Numbered from the stretch's first letter, positions 26,874 through 37,922 are shown. The stretch: DNA of 64,000 nucleotides from Amycolatopsis sp. (GCF_025464955.1 NZ_JAODNM010000031.1:1-64000); one strand, 5' to 3'. A program made the numbers and translations. The notes: generated by a model not told the origin, from the letters alone.

Positions 26874-27833
26874 ATGGCACCAGAGCACGTACCGGTTCTG
26901 CTGGACCGCATCCTCGAGCTGTTCGAACCCGTTTTCGGGAGCGCGGGCGAAGATGACCGGGTCCTCGTCGACGCGACCGTGGGTCTCGGCGGCCATTCCG
27001 ACGCGCTGCTGAGCGCGTACCCGGGGATGCGGCTCATCGCGCTGGACCGTGACCCCTCCGCGTTGGAGAAGTCCGCGGAGCGGCTGGCCCGCCACGGCGA
27101 CCGCGTCCGGTTCGTCCACGCGCGCTACGACGAGATGCCCGGGGTGCTGGCCGAGCTCGGCCTGTCCCGGGTGCACGGGATCCTGTTCGACCTCGGGGTG
27201 TCGTCGATGCAGCTGGACCGCGCCGAGCGCGGCTTCGCGTACTCGAAGGACGCGCCGCTCGACATGCGGATGGACCCGACCACCGGCATCACCGCGGCCG
27301 AGGTCCTCAACACGTACCCGCCCGGCGAGATCGTCCGCATCCTGCGTGAGTACGGCGAAGAGCGCTTCGCGACGCGGATCGTGAAGAAGGTCGTCGCCGA
27401 ACGCGCTCGCGAGCCGTTCACCGACAGCGGGCGGCTCGTCGAGCTGCTCTACAACGCCGTGCCCGCGGCCAGCCGCCGCACCGGCGGACACCCGGCCAAG
27501 CGCACCTTCCAGGCGCTCCGGATCGAGGTCAACGGCGAGCTCGACAGCCTTCGCGACGCGATGCCCGGCGCGCTGGGCGTGCTCGGGATGGGCGGGCGCA
27601 TCGTCATCGAGTCGTATCAGTCCCTGGAGGACAGGCTGGTCAAGCAGGCACTGGCCGGGCTGATCAAATCCCGTACCCCCGAGGGGCTCCCGGTGGAGCT
27701 GCCCGGGCACGGACCCCAGCTGAAGATGCTGACCAGAGGAGCCGAGAAGGCCGGCGAGACCGAAACCGAGCACAACCCGCGGGCCGCGTCGGTTCGGCTC
27801 CGCGCGGCCGAGCGAATCGGAAAGGCAGTCTGA
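26874..27833 (+). CDS. rsmH: 16S rRNA (cytosine(1402)-N(4))-methyltransferase RsmH
   Basis: A 319-residue methyltransferase (formerly MraW) that modifies C1402 in the decoding centre. It starts with [13 protein letters not shown]; the SAM-binding region is [16 protein letters not shown], followed by ALDRDPSAL and a [20 protein letters not shown] block specific to RsmH, then [14 protein letters not shown] chose ATG 26874, which has a GAGAGGGGG ribosome site, over an upstream GTG. The stop overlaps the ftsL ATG. Confidence 0.95.
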   Translation: MAPEHVPVLLDRILELFEPVFGSAGEDDRVLVDATVGLGGHSDALLSAYPGMRLIALDRDPSALEKSAERLARHGDRVRFVHARYDEMPGVLAELGLSRVHGILFDLGVSSMQLDRAERGFAYSKDAPLDMRMDPTTGITAAEVLNTYPPGEIVRILREYGEERFATRIVKKVVAERAREPFTDSGRLVELLYNAVPAASRRTGGHPAKRTFQALRIEVNGELDSLRDAMPGALGVLGMGGRIVIESYQSLEDRLVKQALAGLIKSRTPEGLPVELPGHGPQLKMLTRGAEKAGETETEHNPRAASVRLRAAERIGKAV

Positions 27834-28525
27834 TGTCCGCCCCCACCAGGTCACGGACCCAGCGATCCGGCGCCGCCACCGCCCGCGCCCGGACGAAGAC
27901 CGCGGAGGTGGCCCCCGAAGACGTTCCCGAGGAGTCACCGCAGCCCGCGGCGCCTTCGTACGCGCCACGCCGGGGCACCCGCGCCGGTCGGTCCACCGCG
28001 GCCGAGCGCGCCTACGCCCGCCGCGCCCAGCGTGTCGAGCTCATGAAGCGCGAGCAGGATCCCGAAGCCGCGGCCAAGCCCGCGGCGAAGGCGAAGAAGT
28101 CGAAGTGGCCCAGCTCGCGGGCTTCGTTCGTGCTGATGATGATGGGCCTGCTGGTCGCCGGTGTGGTGGCCACGCTGTGGCTGTCCACTCAGGCCATCGC
28201 CGATTCGTACCGCCTCGAGCAGCTCCGTGGGGACAACTCGAAGATGGCCGAGCAGGTCGACTCCCTGCAGCGCGACGTCACGAAGCAGGATTCGGCGTCC
28301 CAGCTGGCGCAGCGGGCACAGGCCCTCGGCATGGTGCCCGGCGGCGACCCCGCCCGCCTCGTGGTCGGCAAGGACGGCTCGATCACCGTCGTCGGCGATC
28401 CGCAGAAGGCCAAGGGCGATCCGCCGTCCACCCAGCCCGTTCCGCAGGCCCCGGCGGCACCCGGAACCCAGCAGGGGCCGGTCGAAGGCGACCAGCCGGC
28501 CGTACCCGCGAACGGAGGCAACTGA
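27833..28525 (+). CDS. ftsL: Cell division protein FtsL-like
   Basis: A 230-residue bitopic protein: a long basic, Ala/Pro-rich cytoplasmic region (1-95), one membrane helix at about 98-117 (SFVLMMMGLLVAGVVATLWL), then a short periplasmic leucine-zipper-like coiled coil (LEQLRGDNSKMAEQVDSLQR) and a disordered tail. It fits FtsL by topology and by its fixed place between rsmH and pbpB; FtsL sequences are poorly conserved. The ATG overlaps the rsmH TGA and its own stop overlaps the pbpB ATG. Acts with FtsQ, FtsW and the PBP in septal wall synthesis. Confidence 0.82.
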   Translation: MSAPTRSRTQRSGAATARARTKTAEVAPEDVPEESPQPAAPSYAPRRGTRAGRSTAAERAYARRAQRVELMKREQDPEAAAKPAAKAKKSKWPSSRASFVLMMMGLLVAGVVATLWLSTQAIADSYRLEQLRGDNSKMAEQVDSLQRDVTKQDSASQLAQRAQALGMVPGGDPARLVVGKDGSITVVGDPQKAKGDPPSTQPVPQAPAAPGTQQGPVEGDQPAVPANGGN

Positions 28526-30504
28526 TGCCCGCGAGGCCGACCGGACGCGCCGTGCCGCCCGCTCGTCGTGACCGGTCGACGGCCAGGCGAACCTATGCCG
28601 CCGGAACCCGCAAGGCCACCGCGAAACGCGGCAACGGCGGAACGCGCAGCCGGTTCTCGGTGGTACGCGTCGGCCTCGTCGCGATCATGGTCGTGGCCGG
28701 GCTGAAACTGGTGCAGGTACAAGGTTTCGACGCCGCCACGCTGTCCGCGGCGGCCGAGCAGCAGCGGGCGACGCTGATCGAGATCCCCGCGCAGCGCGGG
28801 TCCATCCTCGACCGCAACGGCAACAAGCTGGCGTTCAGCGTGGATACCCGCACGCTGTCGATCAACCTCCGCCTCGAGCACAAGACCTGGGACAACTACG
28901 CGGTCCAGAACCCGAAGCTGGTCAACAAGAACCGCGCCGACGGCGTCGACTTCGAGACGCGGGTGGCAGCGATGGCGAAGTACATCGCGCCCAAGATCGC
29001 GAACGCCGACAAACTGCAAGGCCGCGTCACCGAGCAGGAGCTGCTCGACGACTTCCACAAGACGCAGAGCTTCACCTACCTCGTGGACTTCGTCGACCCG
29101 TCGGTGGCCGCCGACATCGTCGCGAAGTTCCCCGAGATCGCCGTCGAAAAGCGCTCGGCGAGGGACTATCCGGGCGGCTCGCTCGCGTCGAACATCGTCG
29201 GCGTGGCGACCTGGCGGATGGACGACCCCGCGGTGTCCAAGCACAACCTGCACGGCCGGGTCGGGCTCGAGCTGTCCAGGGACAACGACCTGGCCGGGAC
29301 CCCAGGCCAGCAGTGGGTCAACACCGCGCAGGACAACAACAACCTGGTCATCCCGAACACCCAGCGCGACGTCCAGCCCGCGACCGCCGGGTCCGACCTC
29401 AAGCTCACCATCGACTCGGACCTGCAGTACGACCTGCAGAGCAAGCTGACGGCCTACGTCGCGCTCTCGCACGCCAAGGGCGGCAGCGCGGTGATCATGG
29501 ACTCGAAGACCGGCGAGGTCTACGCGCTGGCCAACGACCAGACCTTCGACCCGGACGACCTCGCCCACGCCACGCCCGAGATGATGAGTAACCCGGCGGT
29601 GACCAGCCCCTACGAACCGGGCTCGGTCAACAAGGTCATCACCGCCACCGGGTCCATCGACAGCGGTATCGCGACCCCCCAGTCCACCATCTCCGTCCCG
29701 GGGCAGCTGCAGGTCGGCGACAAGACCGTGCACGACGCCTGGACCCACCCGACCCAGACCTTCACCACCACCGGCGTCTTCGCGAAGTCGTCGAACATCG
29801 GCACCCTGGAACTCGCGCAGAAGCTCGGCCCGGACCGGTTCATGGACCTGGTGGGCAAGTTCGGCCTCGGCCAGCGCACCGGCGTCGGCCTGCCCGGTGA
29901 GAGCGCGGGTTCCGTACCCGCGCGGCAGCAGTGGTCGGGCACCACCTTCGGGAACCTGCCGATCGGCCAGGGCCTGTCGATGACCGTGCTGCAGATGGCC
30001 GGCATGTACCAGGCCATCGCCAACGACGGCCTGCGCGTTCCGCCCCGGATCATCTCCGGGGAGACCCGCCCCGACGGCACCTGGGTCCCCGAGCCGGCGC
30101 CCGCGCCGGTGCGCGTGGTGAGCCCGCAGACGGCCAAGACGGTCCGCGACATGATGCGCGCGGTCACCCAACACGGCAAGGGCCTCAACAACGGCACCGC
30201 CACCACCGCGGCGCTCGAGGGCTACCAGATCTCCGGCAAGACCGGCACCGCGCAGCAGGTCGACCCGCGGACCAAGGCCTACAGCGACCACCTGTACAAC
30301 ATCACCTTCGCCGGGATCCTGCCCGCGGACCACCCGCGGTTCGTCGTCGGCATCCGGCTCGACGCGCCGGACACGACGCTGCAGGTGGGCGATTCGGCCG
30401 CGCCGCTGTTCCACGACATCGCGTCGTACCTCACCCAGCGCTACCAGATCCCGCTGTCCGACGGCCCGACGCCCGTCGTCCCCCTGGTCGTCAGCACGCC
30501 TTAG
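28525..30504 (+). CDS. pbpB: Septal penicillin-binding protein FtsI/PbpB (class B transpeptidase)
   Basis: A 659-residue class B PBP that cross-links septal peptidoglycan. One N-terminal membrane anchor (residues about 48-66) is followed by the PBP dimerisation domain with IPAQRGSILDRNG. The transpeptidase triad is complete: S367 and K370 in EPGSVNKV, SSN at 422-424 and K572-T-G in SGKTGTAQQ. Its ATG overlaps the ftsL stop. A very strong hairpin directly after the gene separates it from murE. Confidence 0.95.
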   Translation: MPARPTGRAVPPARRDRSTARRTYAAGTRKATAKRGNGGTRSRFSVVRVGLVAIMVVAGLKLVQVQGFDAATLSAAAEQQRATLIEIPAQRGSILDRNGNKLAFSVDTRTLSINLRLEHKTWDNYAVQNPKLVNKNRADGVDFETRVAAMAKYIAPKIANADKLQGRVTEQELLDDFHKTQSFTYLVDFVDPSVAADIVAKFPEIAVEKRSARDYPGGSLASNIVGVATWRMDDPAVSKHNLHGRVGLELSRDNDLAGTPGQQWVNTAQDNNNLVIPNTQRDVQPATAGSDLKLTIDSDLQYDLQSKLTAYVALSHAKGGSAVIMDSKTGEVYALANDQTFDPDDLAHATPEMMSNPAVTSPYEPGSVNKVITATGSIDSGIATPQSTISVPGQLQVGDKTVHDAWTHPTQTFTTTGVFAKSSNIGTLELAQKLGPDRFMDLVGKFGLGQRTGVGLPGESAGSVPARQQWSGTTFGNLPIGQGLSMTVLQMAGMYQAIANDGLRVPPRIISGETRPDGTWVPEPAPAPVRVVSPQTAKTVRDMMRAVTQHGKGLNNGTATTAALEGYQISGKTGTAQQVDPRTKAYSDHLYNITFAGILPADHPRFVVGIRLDAPDTTLQVGDSAAPLFHDIASYLTQRYQIPLSDGPTPVVPLVVSTP

Positions 30505-30542
30505 TCCTGGCGGATTCCGGCGGTGCGCGGGCTTCGCGGACC

Positions 30543-30591
30543 CCTCGGGGCCACCCCTGTGGCGTTCAACGCCACAGGGGTGGCCCCGAGG
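30543..30591 (+). terminator. 22-bp perfect hairpin between pbpB and murE
   Basis: Bases 30543-30564 and 30570-30591 are perfect complements around the five-base loop TTCAA (stem begins CCTCGGGGCCACCCCTGTGG). No T tract follows. This is far stronger than an ordinary intrinsic terminator stem and suggests that transcription from mraZ is stopped or strongly attenuated here. Confidence 0.75.
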
Positions 30592-30819
30592 GCACGCCGC
30601 GACGTCACGCCAGCCCCAGGAACGCCGACGCCGCAGGGCAACCGGCGAATTCCCTGCCCTTCACGGCGGACACACCTCGAGCGCTTTCGCTGCCGCGTCC
30701 GGTTTTTCGTTGGTGGACAGTCCTTTCAGGATTCCCCCAATACCACGGCGGAGATCACCCGGCGAACACGCAGTACCGCCTTCGGGTACCGGATCCCGTC
30801 GCCGGTAACCTCCCGTCCT
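30592..30819 (+). promoter_or_regulatory. murE upstream region
   Basis: The rest of the 315-base pbpB-murE gap. No gene is visible. Since a 22-bp hairpin ends the upstream transcript, a murE promoter should lie here; GGACAG or TTTCAG around 30715-30730 are possible elements, but I cannot assign boxes securely. Confidence 0.35.
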
Positions 30820-32421
30820 GTGCCTGTCAACAACGACGGGCCTGGCACCTCGGGTGCGCAGGTCCCGGACAGCCCGGTGAAGGCCGTCGCCGCACCACCA
30901 CGACCGGTCCGGATCGAGCCGATGCCGCTCGCGACCCTGGTCGCCCGTGCCGACGCGCGGCTCATCGCCGACCCCGGAAACCATGCCGACCTCGTGGTCA
31001 CCGGGGCGACGCTGCGCGCCCAGCACGTGCTCCCCGGTGATCTGTTCGCCGCGCTCCCCGGGGCCAGGGCGCACGGAGCCGATTTCGCGGACCAGGCGAT
31101 CGCCGCCGGGGCCGCCGCGGTGCTCACCGACGAGGCGGGGGCCGCCCGGCCCGCGCTGGCGTCGTCCGGGGTCCCGATCCTGGTGCACCCGGACCCCCGC
31201 GCCGTGCTCGGTTCGATGGCCGCCTGGATTTACGGCGAGCCGTCGCTGAAGCTGTCCGTGCTGGGCGTGACAGGCACCTCCGGCAAGACCACGACGGCGT
31301 ACCTGATCGACGCCGCGCTGCGGGCCGCCGGCCGCACCACGGGCTTGATCGGCACCGTCGAGACCCGTATCGCCGGCGAGCGGCTCCCCAGCGGCTTCAC
31401 CACGCCCGAGGCGCCGGACCTGCAGGCGCTGTTCGCGGTGATGGCCGAGCAGGGCGTCACGCACGTGACGATGGAGGTGTCCAGCCACGCGCTGGCGCTG
31501 GGCCGGGTCAACGGCACGCGCTTCGCCGCCGGCGGGTTCACCAACCTCTCGCAGGACCACCTGGACTTCCATCACGACATGGAGCAGTACTTCGCCGCCA
31601 AGGCGCTGCTGTTCGACGGCCGCTCGACCACCGAGGTCGTGGTCGTCGACAACGCGTGGGGCCAGGCGCTGGTCACCCCGCACACGGTCACGGTGTCCAT
31701 CGAGCCCGGCACCGACGCGACGTGGCAGGCGACGGACCTGCTCAGCACCCCGACCGGGGAGCAGACGTTCGTCCTGCACGGCCCCGGCGGCCGGTCGGCG
31801 GCGGCGAAGATCCCGCTGCCCGGCACGTTCAACGTCGCCAACGCGACGCTCGCCGCGGCGATCCTCGACACAGCGGGCGTGTCGATCGAGGACACCGTCG
31901 CCGGGCTCGCCGACGTGCAGGTGCCCGGCCGGATGGAGCGCGTCTACCTCGGCCAGTCGTTCACCGCGGTCGTCGACTACGCCCACAAGCCCGCCGCGGT
32001 GGCGCAGGGGCTGGACGCGCTGCGGGCCCGCGCCGACGGCAAGGTCATCACCGTGCTCGGCTGTGGCGGCGACCGCGACACCGGCAAGCGGCCGATGATG
32101 GGCGAAGCCGCGGTCCGCCGCAGCGAGGTACTGATCGTCACCGACGACAACCCGCGCTCGGAGGACCCCGCGGCCATCCGCGCCGCGATGCTCGCCGGCG
32201 CCCGCTCGGTCGGTCCCGCCGCGGGCGGCGAGATCATCGAGATCGGCGACCGCCGCGCCGCGATCATCCGTGCCGTCGAGCTCGCCGAGCCCGGCGATGT
32301 CGTGCTCATCGCCGGCAAGGGACACGAGAGCGGCCAGGAGATCGCCGGGATCGTGCACCCCTTCTCCGACCGCGACGAACTGGCCGCGGCCATCCGGAAC
32401 AGACTCGAGGTGACCGTGTGA
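30820..32421 (+). CDS. murE: UDP-N-acetylmuramoyl-tripeptide synthetase MurE, meso-DAP type
   Basis: A 533-residue cytoplasmic ligase that adds the third amino acid to UDP-MurNAc-L-Ala-D-Glu. ATP-binding motif GVTGTSGKTTTAYL; carbamylated-lysine region and SSHAL motif follow; the C-terminal DDNPRSEDP contains the DNPR box that selects meso-diaminopimelate over lysine. An open frame extends far upstream, but the murE fold needs only the GTG at 30820; the residues before about 30 are non-conserved. MurF follows with an overlapping GTGA. Confidence 0.93.
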   Translation: MPVNNDGPGTSGAQVPDSPVKAVAAPPRPVRIEPMPLATLVARADARLIADPGNHADLVVTGATLRAQHVLPGDLFAALPGARAHGADFADQAIAAGAAAVLTDEAGAARPALASSGVPILVHPDPRAVLGSMAAWIYGEPSLKLSVLGVTGTSGKTTTAYLIDAALRAAGRTTGLIGTVETRIAGERLPSGFTTPEAPDLQALFAVMAEQGVTHVTMEVSSHALALGRVNGTRFAAGGFTNLSQDHLDFHHDMEQYFAAKALLFDGRSTTEVVVVDNAWGQALVTPHTVTVSIEPGTDATWQATDLLSTPTGEQTFVLHGPGGRSAAAKIPLPGTFNVANATLAAAILDTAGVSIEDTVAGLADVQVPGRMERVYLGQSFTAVVDYAHKPAAVAQGLDALRARADGKVITVLGCGGDRDTGKRPMMGEAAVRRSEVLIVTDDNPRSEDPAAIRAAMLAGARSVGPAAGGEIIEIGDRRAAIIRAVELAEPGDVVLIAGKGHESGQEIAGIVHPFSDRDELAAAIRNRLEVTV

Positions 32422-33920
32422 TCGTGTTGAGCCTGGCCGAGATCGCCGCCGTCGTCGGCGGCAGGCTGCACCGGACCGATGGGAGCCCGCTCGTCACGGC
32501 CACCGTCGAGTTCGACACCCGCGAGGTGACGCCGGGAGGCCTGTTCCTGGCGCTGCCTGGTGAGCGCGTCGACGGCCACGACTTCGCCGCCCGCGCGATC
32601 GAGGCGGGCGCGGTGGGCGTCCTCGCCGCGCGCGAGGTCGACGCTCCGTCGATCATCGTGCCGCCGCTCGCCGACGGGCAGGCGCACGAACGTTCGGTCG
32701 CGTTGACCGGGGACGCCGACGGCGCCGGGGCCGCTGTCCTCGCCGCGCTCGGGAAACTCGCCCGCCACGTCGTGACCACGTTGTCGGCCGACGGCCTGAC
32801 GGTCATCGGGGTGACCGGGTCCTCCGGCAAGACCTCCACCAAGGACCTCATCGCCCAGCTGCTGGAGCCGCTCGGCCCCACGGTCGCGCCGCCCGGGTCG
32901 TTCAACAACGAGCTGGGCCACCCGTGGACGGCGTTGCGTGCCGACGCCGACACCCGCCACCTCGTGCTCGAGCTGTCCGCGCGCGGACCCGGCCACATCG
33001 CCGAGCTCGCCGCCATCGCCCCGCCGCGCATCGGCGTGGTGCTCAACGTCGGCAGCGCGCACGTGGGTGAGTTCGGCTCGCGCGAGGGCATCGCCAAGAC
33101 GAAGGGCGAGCTGGTCGAGGCGCTCCCCGAAGATGGGGTTGCCGTGCTGAACCTCGACGACGCACTGGTCGCCGCCATGGCGAGCCGGACGCGGGCGAGG
33201 GTCGTCGGGGTGGGGGAGAACCCCGCCGCGCAGGTGCGCGCGGCCGACGTCACGCTCGACGAGCAGGCCAGGCCGTCGTTCCGGCTGATCACCCCCGCCG
33301 GGGAAGCCCCCGTCACGCTGCCGCTGCACGGTGAGCACCAGGTCGGCAACGCGCTGTCCGCGGCCGCTGTCGCCCTGGAGCTGGGTTCGACGGTCGAGGA
33401 GGTCGCGGCGCGGCTTTCGGCCGTCCAGCGCCGCTCCGAGCGCCGCATGGAGGTCACCACCCGCGCCGACGGGGTCACCGTCCTCAACGATTCCTACAAC
33501 GCCAACCCGGAGTCGGTCCGCGCCGCGCTCAAGACGCTGGCGTCGATGACCACGCAGTCCACCGGCCGCCGTTCGTGGGCCGTGCTGGGGGTCATGGGCG
33601 AGCTCGGGGACGACAGCGTGGCCGCCCACGACGGCATCGGCAGGCTCGCCGTCCGTCTCAACATCAGCCGTCTCGTGGTCGTCGGCGGCGAAGGATCCGA
33701 TGTCGAACCCATGCACCTGGGAGCCGCTCACGAGGGCTCCTGGGGCGAGGAGTCGATCCTGGTACCCGATACCGAGGCCGCCATCGCCCTGCTGAATGAT
33801 CAGCTGCAACCCGAGGATGTCGTCTTGGTCAAAGCTTCCAAGGTCGCCCGACTGTGGCGGGTGGCCGACGCGCTCCTCGCCACTTCCGCCCACGAACCTT
33901 CGAACGGTGGTGACGCGTGA
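32418..33920 (+). CDS. murF: UDP-N-acetylmuramoyl-tripeptide-D-alanyl-D-alanine ligase MurF
   Basis: A 500-residue Mur ligase that adds D-Ala-D-Ala to the UDP-MurNAc tripeptide. Motifs: [21 protein letters not shown] in the N-terminal domain, ATP loop [26 protein letters not shown], and [16 protein letters not shown] in the C-terminal domain. The GTG at 32418 overlaps the murE stop; a longer frame in the same phase lies inside murE and is not used. The stop overlaps the mraY GTG. Confidence 0.95.
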   Translation: MIVLSLAEIAAVVGGRLHRTDGSPLVTATVEFDTREVTPGGLFLALPGERVDGHDFAARAIEAGAVGVLAAREVDAPSIIVPPLADGQAHERSVALTGDADGAGAAVLAALGKLARHVVTTLSADGLTVIGVTGSSGKTSTKDLIAQLLEPLGPTVAPPGSFNNELGHPWTALRADADTRHLVLELSARGPGHIAELAAIAPPRIGVVLNVGSAHVGEFGSREGIAKTKGELVEALPEDGVAVLNLDDALVAAMASRTRARVVGVGENPAAQVRAADVTLDEQARPSFRLITPAGEAPVTLPLHGEHQVGNALSAAAVALELGSTVEEVAARLSAVQRRSERRMEVTTRADGVTVLNDSYNANPESVRAALKTLASMTTQSTGRRSWAVLGVMGELGDDSVAAHDGIGRLAVRLNISRLVVVGGEGSDVEPMHLGAAHEGSWGEESILVPDTEAAIALLNDQLQPEDVVLVKASKVARLWRVADALLATSAHEPSNGGDA

Positions 33921-34999
33921 TCAGCATCCTGATCGGGGCCGGGGCGGCCCTGCTGGTCTCCATCCTCCTCACGCCTTACCTGATCCGGGTGTTCTCCCGG
34001 CAGGGCTTCGGCCAGGAGATCCGTGAAGAGGGCCCGGCGGGCCACAAGTCCAAGCGCGGCACACCCACCATGGGCGGCGTCGCGATCATCACCGCGATGG
34101 TCATCGGCTACTTCGTGGCCCACCTGATCAACTGGATGGGCAACTCGCACAACAGCGGGCCGTCGGTGTCCGGGCTGCTGGTGCTCTTCCTCGCGGTCGC
34201 GCTGGGGCTCGTCGGCTTCCTCGACGACTTCATCAAGATCCGCAAGCAGCGCAACCTCGGCCTGAACAAGACCGCGAAGCTGGTCGGCCAGCTCGTCGTC
34301 ACCATCGTGTTCGCGGTGCTGGCACTCAACTTCGCCGACTCGCGCGGGCTCACCCCGGCGTCGCAGAACCTGTCCTACGTCCGCGACCTGACGCTGATCG
34401 CGTTCCCGTCGATCGTCTTCGTGATCTTCTGCTACGTGGTGATTTCCGGCTGGTCGAACGCGGTCAACTTCACCGACGGCCTCGACGGGCTCGCCGGCGG
34501 CGCTTCGGCGATGGTCCTGGCCACCTACGTGGTGATCTCGTTCTGGCAGGCCAGGCTCAGCTGCTCGGACTCGCCGCAGCAGGCCTGCTACAACGTGCGC
34601 GATCCGCTGGACCTGGCCGTGGTCGCGGCCGCCGCCACCGGGGCCTGTGTCGGTTTCCTGTGGTGGAACGCCGCGCCGGCCAAGATCTTCATGGGTGACA
34701 CCGGCTCGCTGGCACTCGGCGGCCTGGTCGCCGGGCTGTCGATGACCACCCGCACCGAACTGCTCGCCATCGTCATCGGCGGCCTGTTCATGGTCGAGAT
34801 GATCTCGGTGCTCGCCCAGATCGCGGTCTTCCGGACGACCAGGCGAAGGCTGTTCCGGATGGCGCCGTTCCATCATCACTTCGAACTCGCCGGGTGGGCG
34901 GAAACCACTGTGATCATCAGATTCTGGCTACTGTCCGGAATCTGCTGCATGTTCGGGCTCGGCCTGTTCTACAGCGAGCAACTCGGCGTCGGGGGTTAG
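33917..34999 (+). CDS. mraY: Phospho-N-acetylmuramoyl-pentapeptide-transferase MraY
   Basis: A 360-residue membrane enzyme with about ten helices that transfers phospho-MurNAc-pentapeptide to undecaprenyl phosphate, making lipid I. Conserved segments: [30 protein letters not shown] with the aspartates that bind magnesium, [15 protein letters not shown], and [14 protein letters not shown] near the end. GTG start overlapping murF; murD begins four bases after the stop. Confidence 0.96.
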   Translation: MISILIGAGAALLVSILLTPYLIRVFSRQGFGQEIREEGPAGHKSKRGTPTMGGVAIITAMVIGYFVAHLINWMGNSHNSGPSVSGLLVLFLAVALGLVGFLDDFIKIRKQRNLGLNKTAKLVGQLVVTIVFAVLALNFADSRGLTPASQNLSYVRDLTLIAFPSIVFVIFCYVVISGWSNAVNFTDGLDGLAGGASAMVLATYVVISFWQARLSCSDSPQQACYNVRDPLDLAVVAAAATGACVGFLWWNAAPAKIFMGDTGSLALGGLVAGLSMTTRTELLAIVIGGLFMVEMISVLAQIAVFRTTRRRLFRMAPFHHHFELAGWAETTVIIRFWLLSGICCMFGLGLFYSEQLGVGG

Positions 35000-35002
35000 G
35001 TC

Positions 35003-36412
35003 GTGGAGCTCGCCGGAGGTCAGGTACTCGTCGCGGGAGCCGGGGTCACCGGCAGGCCGGTGGCCGTCGCGCTGGCCGGGATGGGCGCCAGGGTCACCCT
35101 GACCGACGGGAACGCCGAACGCCTCGCCGAGCTCTCCGACCTGCTGGTCCTCGGGGTCGCGCTGGTGCCGGGACTCGCCGAACCGCCCGCGGGTACCACC
35201 TTGGTCGTCACCAGCCCCGGTTGGCGACCGTCGTCGCCGCTGCTTGTCGCCGCGGCGGAGGCGGGCATCGAGGTGATCGGCGATGTCGAGTTCGCCTGGC
35301 GGGTCGGCCAGGAGCGGGAGAACCCGCCTGCCTGGCTGGCGATCACCGGGACCAACGGCAAGACCACCACTGTCGGCATGCTGGAGTCGATACTCCGCGC
35401 GGCCGGGGTCGACGCCGTGGCCTGCGGAAACATCGGGTACTCGGTGCTGGACGCGGTGCTCGCCGGGCACGAGGCGCTGGCCGTGGAGCTGTCCAGCTTC
35501 CAGCTGCACTGGTCGCGCACGCTCGCCCCGAAGGCGTCGGTGGTGCTCAACCTGGCCGAGGACCACATCGACTGGCACGGCTCGATGGCGGAGTACGCGG
35601 CGGCCAAGGGCAAGATCCACGCCCGGTCGGAGACCGTGGTGCACAACCTTGCCGACGAGTGGTCCACCCGGCTGGCCGACGAGAACGCGCCCGCCGAGGC
35701 ACGGCACGTCGCGTTCGGGCTCGGCACTCCCCGCCCCGGCGAGCTGGGCCTGGTCGAAGAACTGCTGGTCGACAGGGCTTTTGTCGACGACCCGGCACGC
35801 AACGCCGATGAGCTGGCCGAGCTGGGCGACGTTCGCCCGCCCGGTCCGCACAACGTGTCCAACGCCCTCGCCGCGGCCGCGCTGGCCCGCGCGTACGGCG
35901 TCGACCCGGCGGCCGTGGCCAAGGGACTGCGCGACTACCAACCCGGCCCGCACCGCGCGGTCCTGGTGGGCGAGGCGGGCGGCGTCCGGTACATCAACGA
36001 TTCGAAGGCCACCAACCCGCACGCTGCCGCCGGCTCGCTGCGCGCGCACGCCGACGTGGTGTGGATCGCCGGCGGCCAGCTCAAGGGCGCGTCGGTCGAG
36101 GAATTGGTCGCGTCGATCGCTGGCAGGCTGCGCGGGGTTGTGCTACTCGGGGTGGATTCACCCGTGATCGCCGCCGCTGTTGCGCGACACGCCCCGGATG
36201 TACCCGTCCGAGAGCTCCATCCGGGTGACGATGACCCCATGACTGCGGCGGTGAGTGCGGCCAGCGCGATGGCGCGTCCTGGCGATGTCGTGCTGCTCGC
36301 CCCCGCCGCGGCGTCGCTGGACATGTTCGACAACTACATGCGGCGCGGTGACGCGTTCGCGGAGGCTGTCGGTGTCCTCGTCGCGGGGGAGCAGCCCAGT
36401 GACGGCGGTTGA
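35003..36412 (+). CDS. murD: UDP-N-acetylmuramoyl-L-alanine-D-glutamate ligase MurD
   Basis: A 469-residue Mur ligase adding D-glutamate to UDP-MurNAc-L-Ala. The N-terminal Rossmann domain begins VLVAGAGVTGRPVAVALA; the ATP loop is AITGTNGKTTTVGML, followed by CGNIGYSVLDA and LSSFQLHWS; the C-terminal domain has YINDSKATNPHAAAGSL and IAGGQLKG. The GTG at 35003 follows mraY closely, and ftsW starts 14 bases before the murD stop. Confidence 0.95.
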   Translation: MELAGGQVLVAGAGVTGRPVAVALAGMGARVTLTDGNAERLAELSDLLVLGVALVPGLAEPPAGTTLVVTSPGWRPSSPLLVAAAEAGIEVIGDVEFAWRVGQERENPPAWLAITGTNGKTTTVGMLESILRAAGVDAVACGNIGYSVLDAVLAGHEALAVELSSFQLHWSRTLAPKASVVLNLAEDHIDWHGSMAEYAAAKGKIHARSETVVHNLADEWSTRLADENAPAEARHVAFGLGTPRPGELGLVEELLVDRAFVDDPARNADELAELGDVRPPGPHNVSNALAAAALARAYGVDPAAVAKGLRDYQPGPHRAVLVGEAGGVRYINDSKATNPHAAAGSLRAHADVVWIAGGQLKGASVEELVASIAGRLRGVVLLGVDSPVIAAAVARHAPDVPVRELHPGDDDPMTAAVSAASAMARPGDVVLLAPAAASLDMFDNYMRRGDAFAEAVGVLVAGEQPSDGG

Positions 36413-37922
36413 CGAGGACCGGACGAGCCGTACCGGTGCCGAGCGGGAACGCCCGCAGCGGAGACGTCGCGAGCGCACCGAGCGCGGGTTCTCCGCGATC
36501 CGCACCGGGCTGACGGCGTGGCTGTCCCGCCCGCTCGCGTCGTTCCACCTGGTGCTGGCGCTGACCGGGCTGCTGACCGTACTCGGCATCGTCATGGTGC
36601 TTTCGGCCTCGTCGGTGTCCTCGTTGGATCCGAAAACCGGCTCCGGCGTCTACTCGCTGTTCAAGAAGCACGTCCTGTTCGTCGGGATCGGCTGTGTGGT
36701 GTTCTGGATCGGCTTGCGGGTCCCGCTCAAGCACTTCCGGCGGCTCTCCCCGACGGCGATGGTCGGCAGCCTCGGCCTGCTGCTGCTGGTGCTGACCCCG
36801 CTTGGCTCCAACATCAACGGCTCGCAGGGCTGGTTCAAGCTCGGGCTGTTCTCGTTCCAGCCGGTCGAGGTCGGCAAGGTCGCGCTGGCCCTGTGGGGCG
36901 CGCACATCCTGGTCACGAAGAACGCCGTGATCCACCAGTGGCGGCATCTGCTGGTCCCGGTCGTCCCGGCCGCGCTGCTGATGTTCGCGCTGGTCATGGC
37001 CGAGCCGGACCTCGGCGCGACGGTCACCCTCGCGGTCGTGCTGCTGGCGCTGCTGTGGTTCTCCGGCGCGCCCAAACGGCTGTTCGGCGTGGTACTGGCG
37101 GGTGGGCTGGCCGGGGTGCTGGTGCTGGCGCTGATCTCGCCGTACCGGCTCGCGCGGGTGCTGTCGTTCCTGTCCCCGGACACCGACATCAAGGGCGCGG
37201 CGTACCAGGCGACGCAGGCGAAGTACGCGCTCGCCGACGGCGGCCTGTTCGGCATGGGGCTCGGCCAGGGCCAGTCGAACTGGGGATACCTGCCCAACGT
37301 GCAGAACGACTTCATCTTCGCGCTGATCGGCGAGGAGCTCGGGTTCGTCGGCTGCCTGGTGGTGCTCGGGCTGTTCGCCGGGGTCGCCATCGTCGGCCTG
37401 CGTATCGCGACCCGCAACCTCGACCCGTGGATCCGGATCGTGGCGGGCACGCTGACGGTCTTCCTGGTCTCGCAGGCCGCCATCAACATCGGGTACGTCG
37501 TGGGGCTGCTGCCGGTCACCGGGGTGACGCTGCCGCTGATCTCCTACGGCGGCACCTCGCTGGTGATCACCATGCTCATCATGGGGATACTGGCCAACGC
37601 CGCCCGCCACGAACCGGAGGCGGTGGCCGCGTTGCGTTCACAGGGGCCGGGTAAGTTCGGACGCCTGCTCTGGCTGCCCGCGCCGGACCCGTACCGCCCA
37701 CCGGCCAAACGCAAGAGCCCGACCGGCCGCGGCGGCGCGTCGAAGGCCGCGGCCCGGCCCGCGCCGCGGTCCGCGCGGCCCGCTCCCGCCCAGGAGCGTC
37801 GCCGGTCGGTCCGCGAGCCGAGCAGGAGATCCACCGCGGCCCGGGGCGCAGCCGTCCGGGGCACAGGTACTCGCGGGAGCACGCCCAAGCGCGCTCCCGC
37901 ACCACGGAGAGGGAATTGGTGA
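36399..37922 (+). CDS. ftsW: Cell division glycosyltransferase FtsW
   Basis: A 507-residue SEDS protein: about ten membrane helices between residues 45 and 415, with the conserved [24 protein letters not shown] and [11 protein letters not shown] segments. SEDS proteins polymerise glycan strands from lipid II, here with PbpB at the septum. A hydrophilic N-terminus of about 45 residues and an Arg/Pro/Ala-rich C-terminal tail of about 85 residues extend into the cytoplasm, consistent with partner binding in actinobacteria. The GTG at 36399 was chosen to include the basic N-terminus while keeping the usual short overlap with murD. Confidence 0.93.
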   Translation: MTAVDEDRTSRTGAERERPQRRRRERTERGFSAIRTGLTAWLSRPLASFHLVLALTGLLTVLGIVMVLSASSVSSLDPKTGSGVYSLFKKHVLFVGIGCVVFWIGLRVPLKHFRRLSPTAMVGSLGLLLLVLTPLGSNINGSQGWFKLGLFSFQPVEVGKVALALWGAHILVTKNAVIHQWRHLLVPVVPAALLMFALVMAEPDLGATVTLAVVLLALLWFSGAPKRLFGVVLAGGLAGVLVLALISPYRLARVLSFLSPDTDIKGAAYQATQAKYALADGGLFGMGLGQGQSNWGYLPNVQNDFIFALIGEELGFVGCLVVLGLFAGVAIVGLRIATRNLDPWIRIVAGTLTVFLVSQAAINIGYVVGLLPVTGVTLPLISYGGTSLVITMLIMGILANAARHEPEAVAALRSQGPGKFGRLLWLPAPDPYRPPAKRKSPTGRGGASKAAARPAPRSARPAPAQERRRSVREPSRRSTAARGAAVRGTGTRGSTPKRAPAPRRGNW

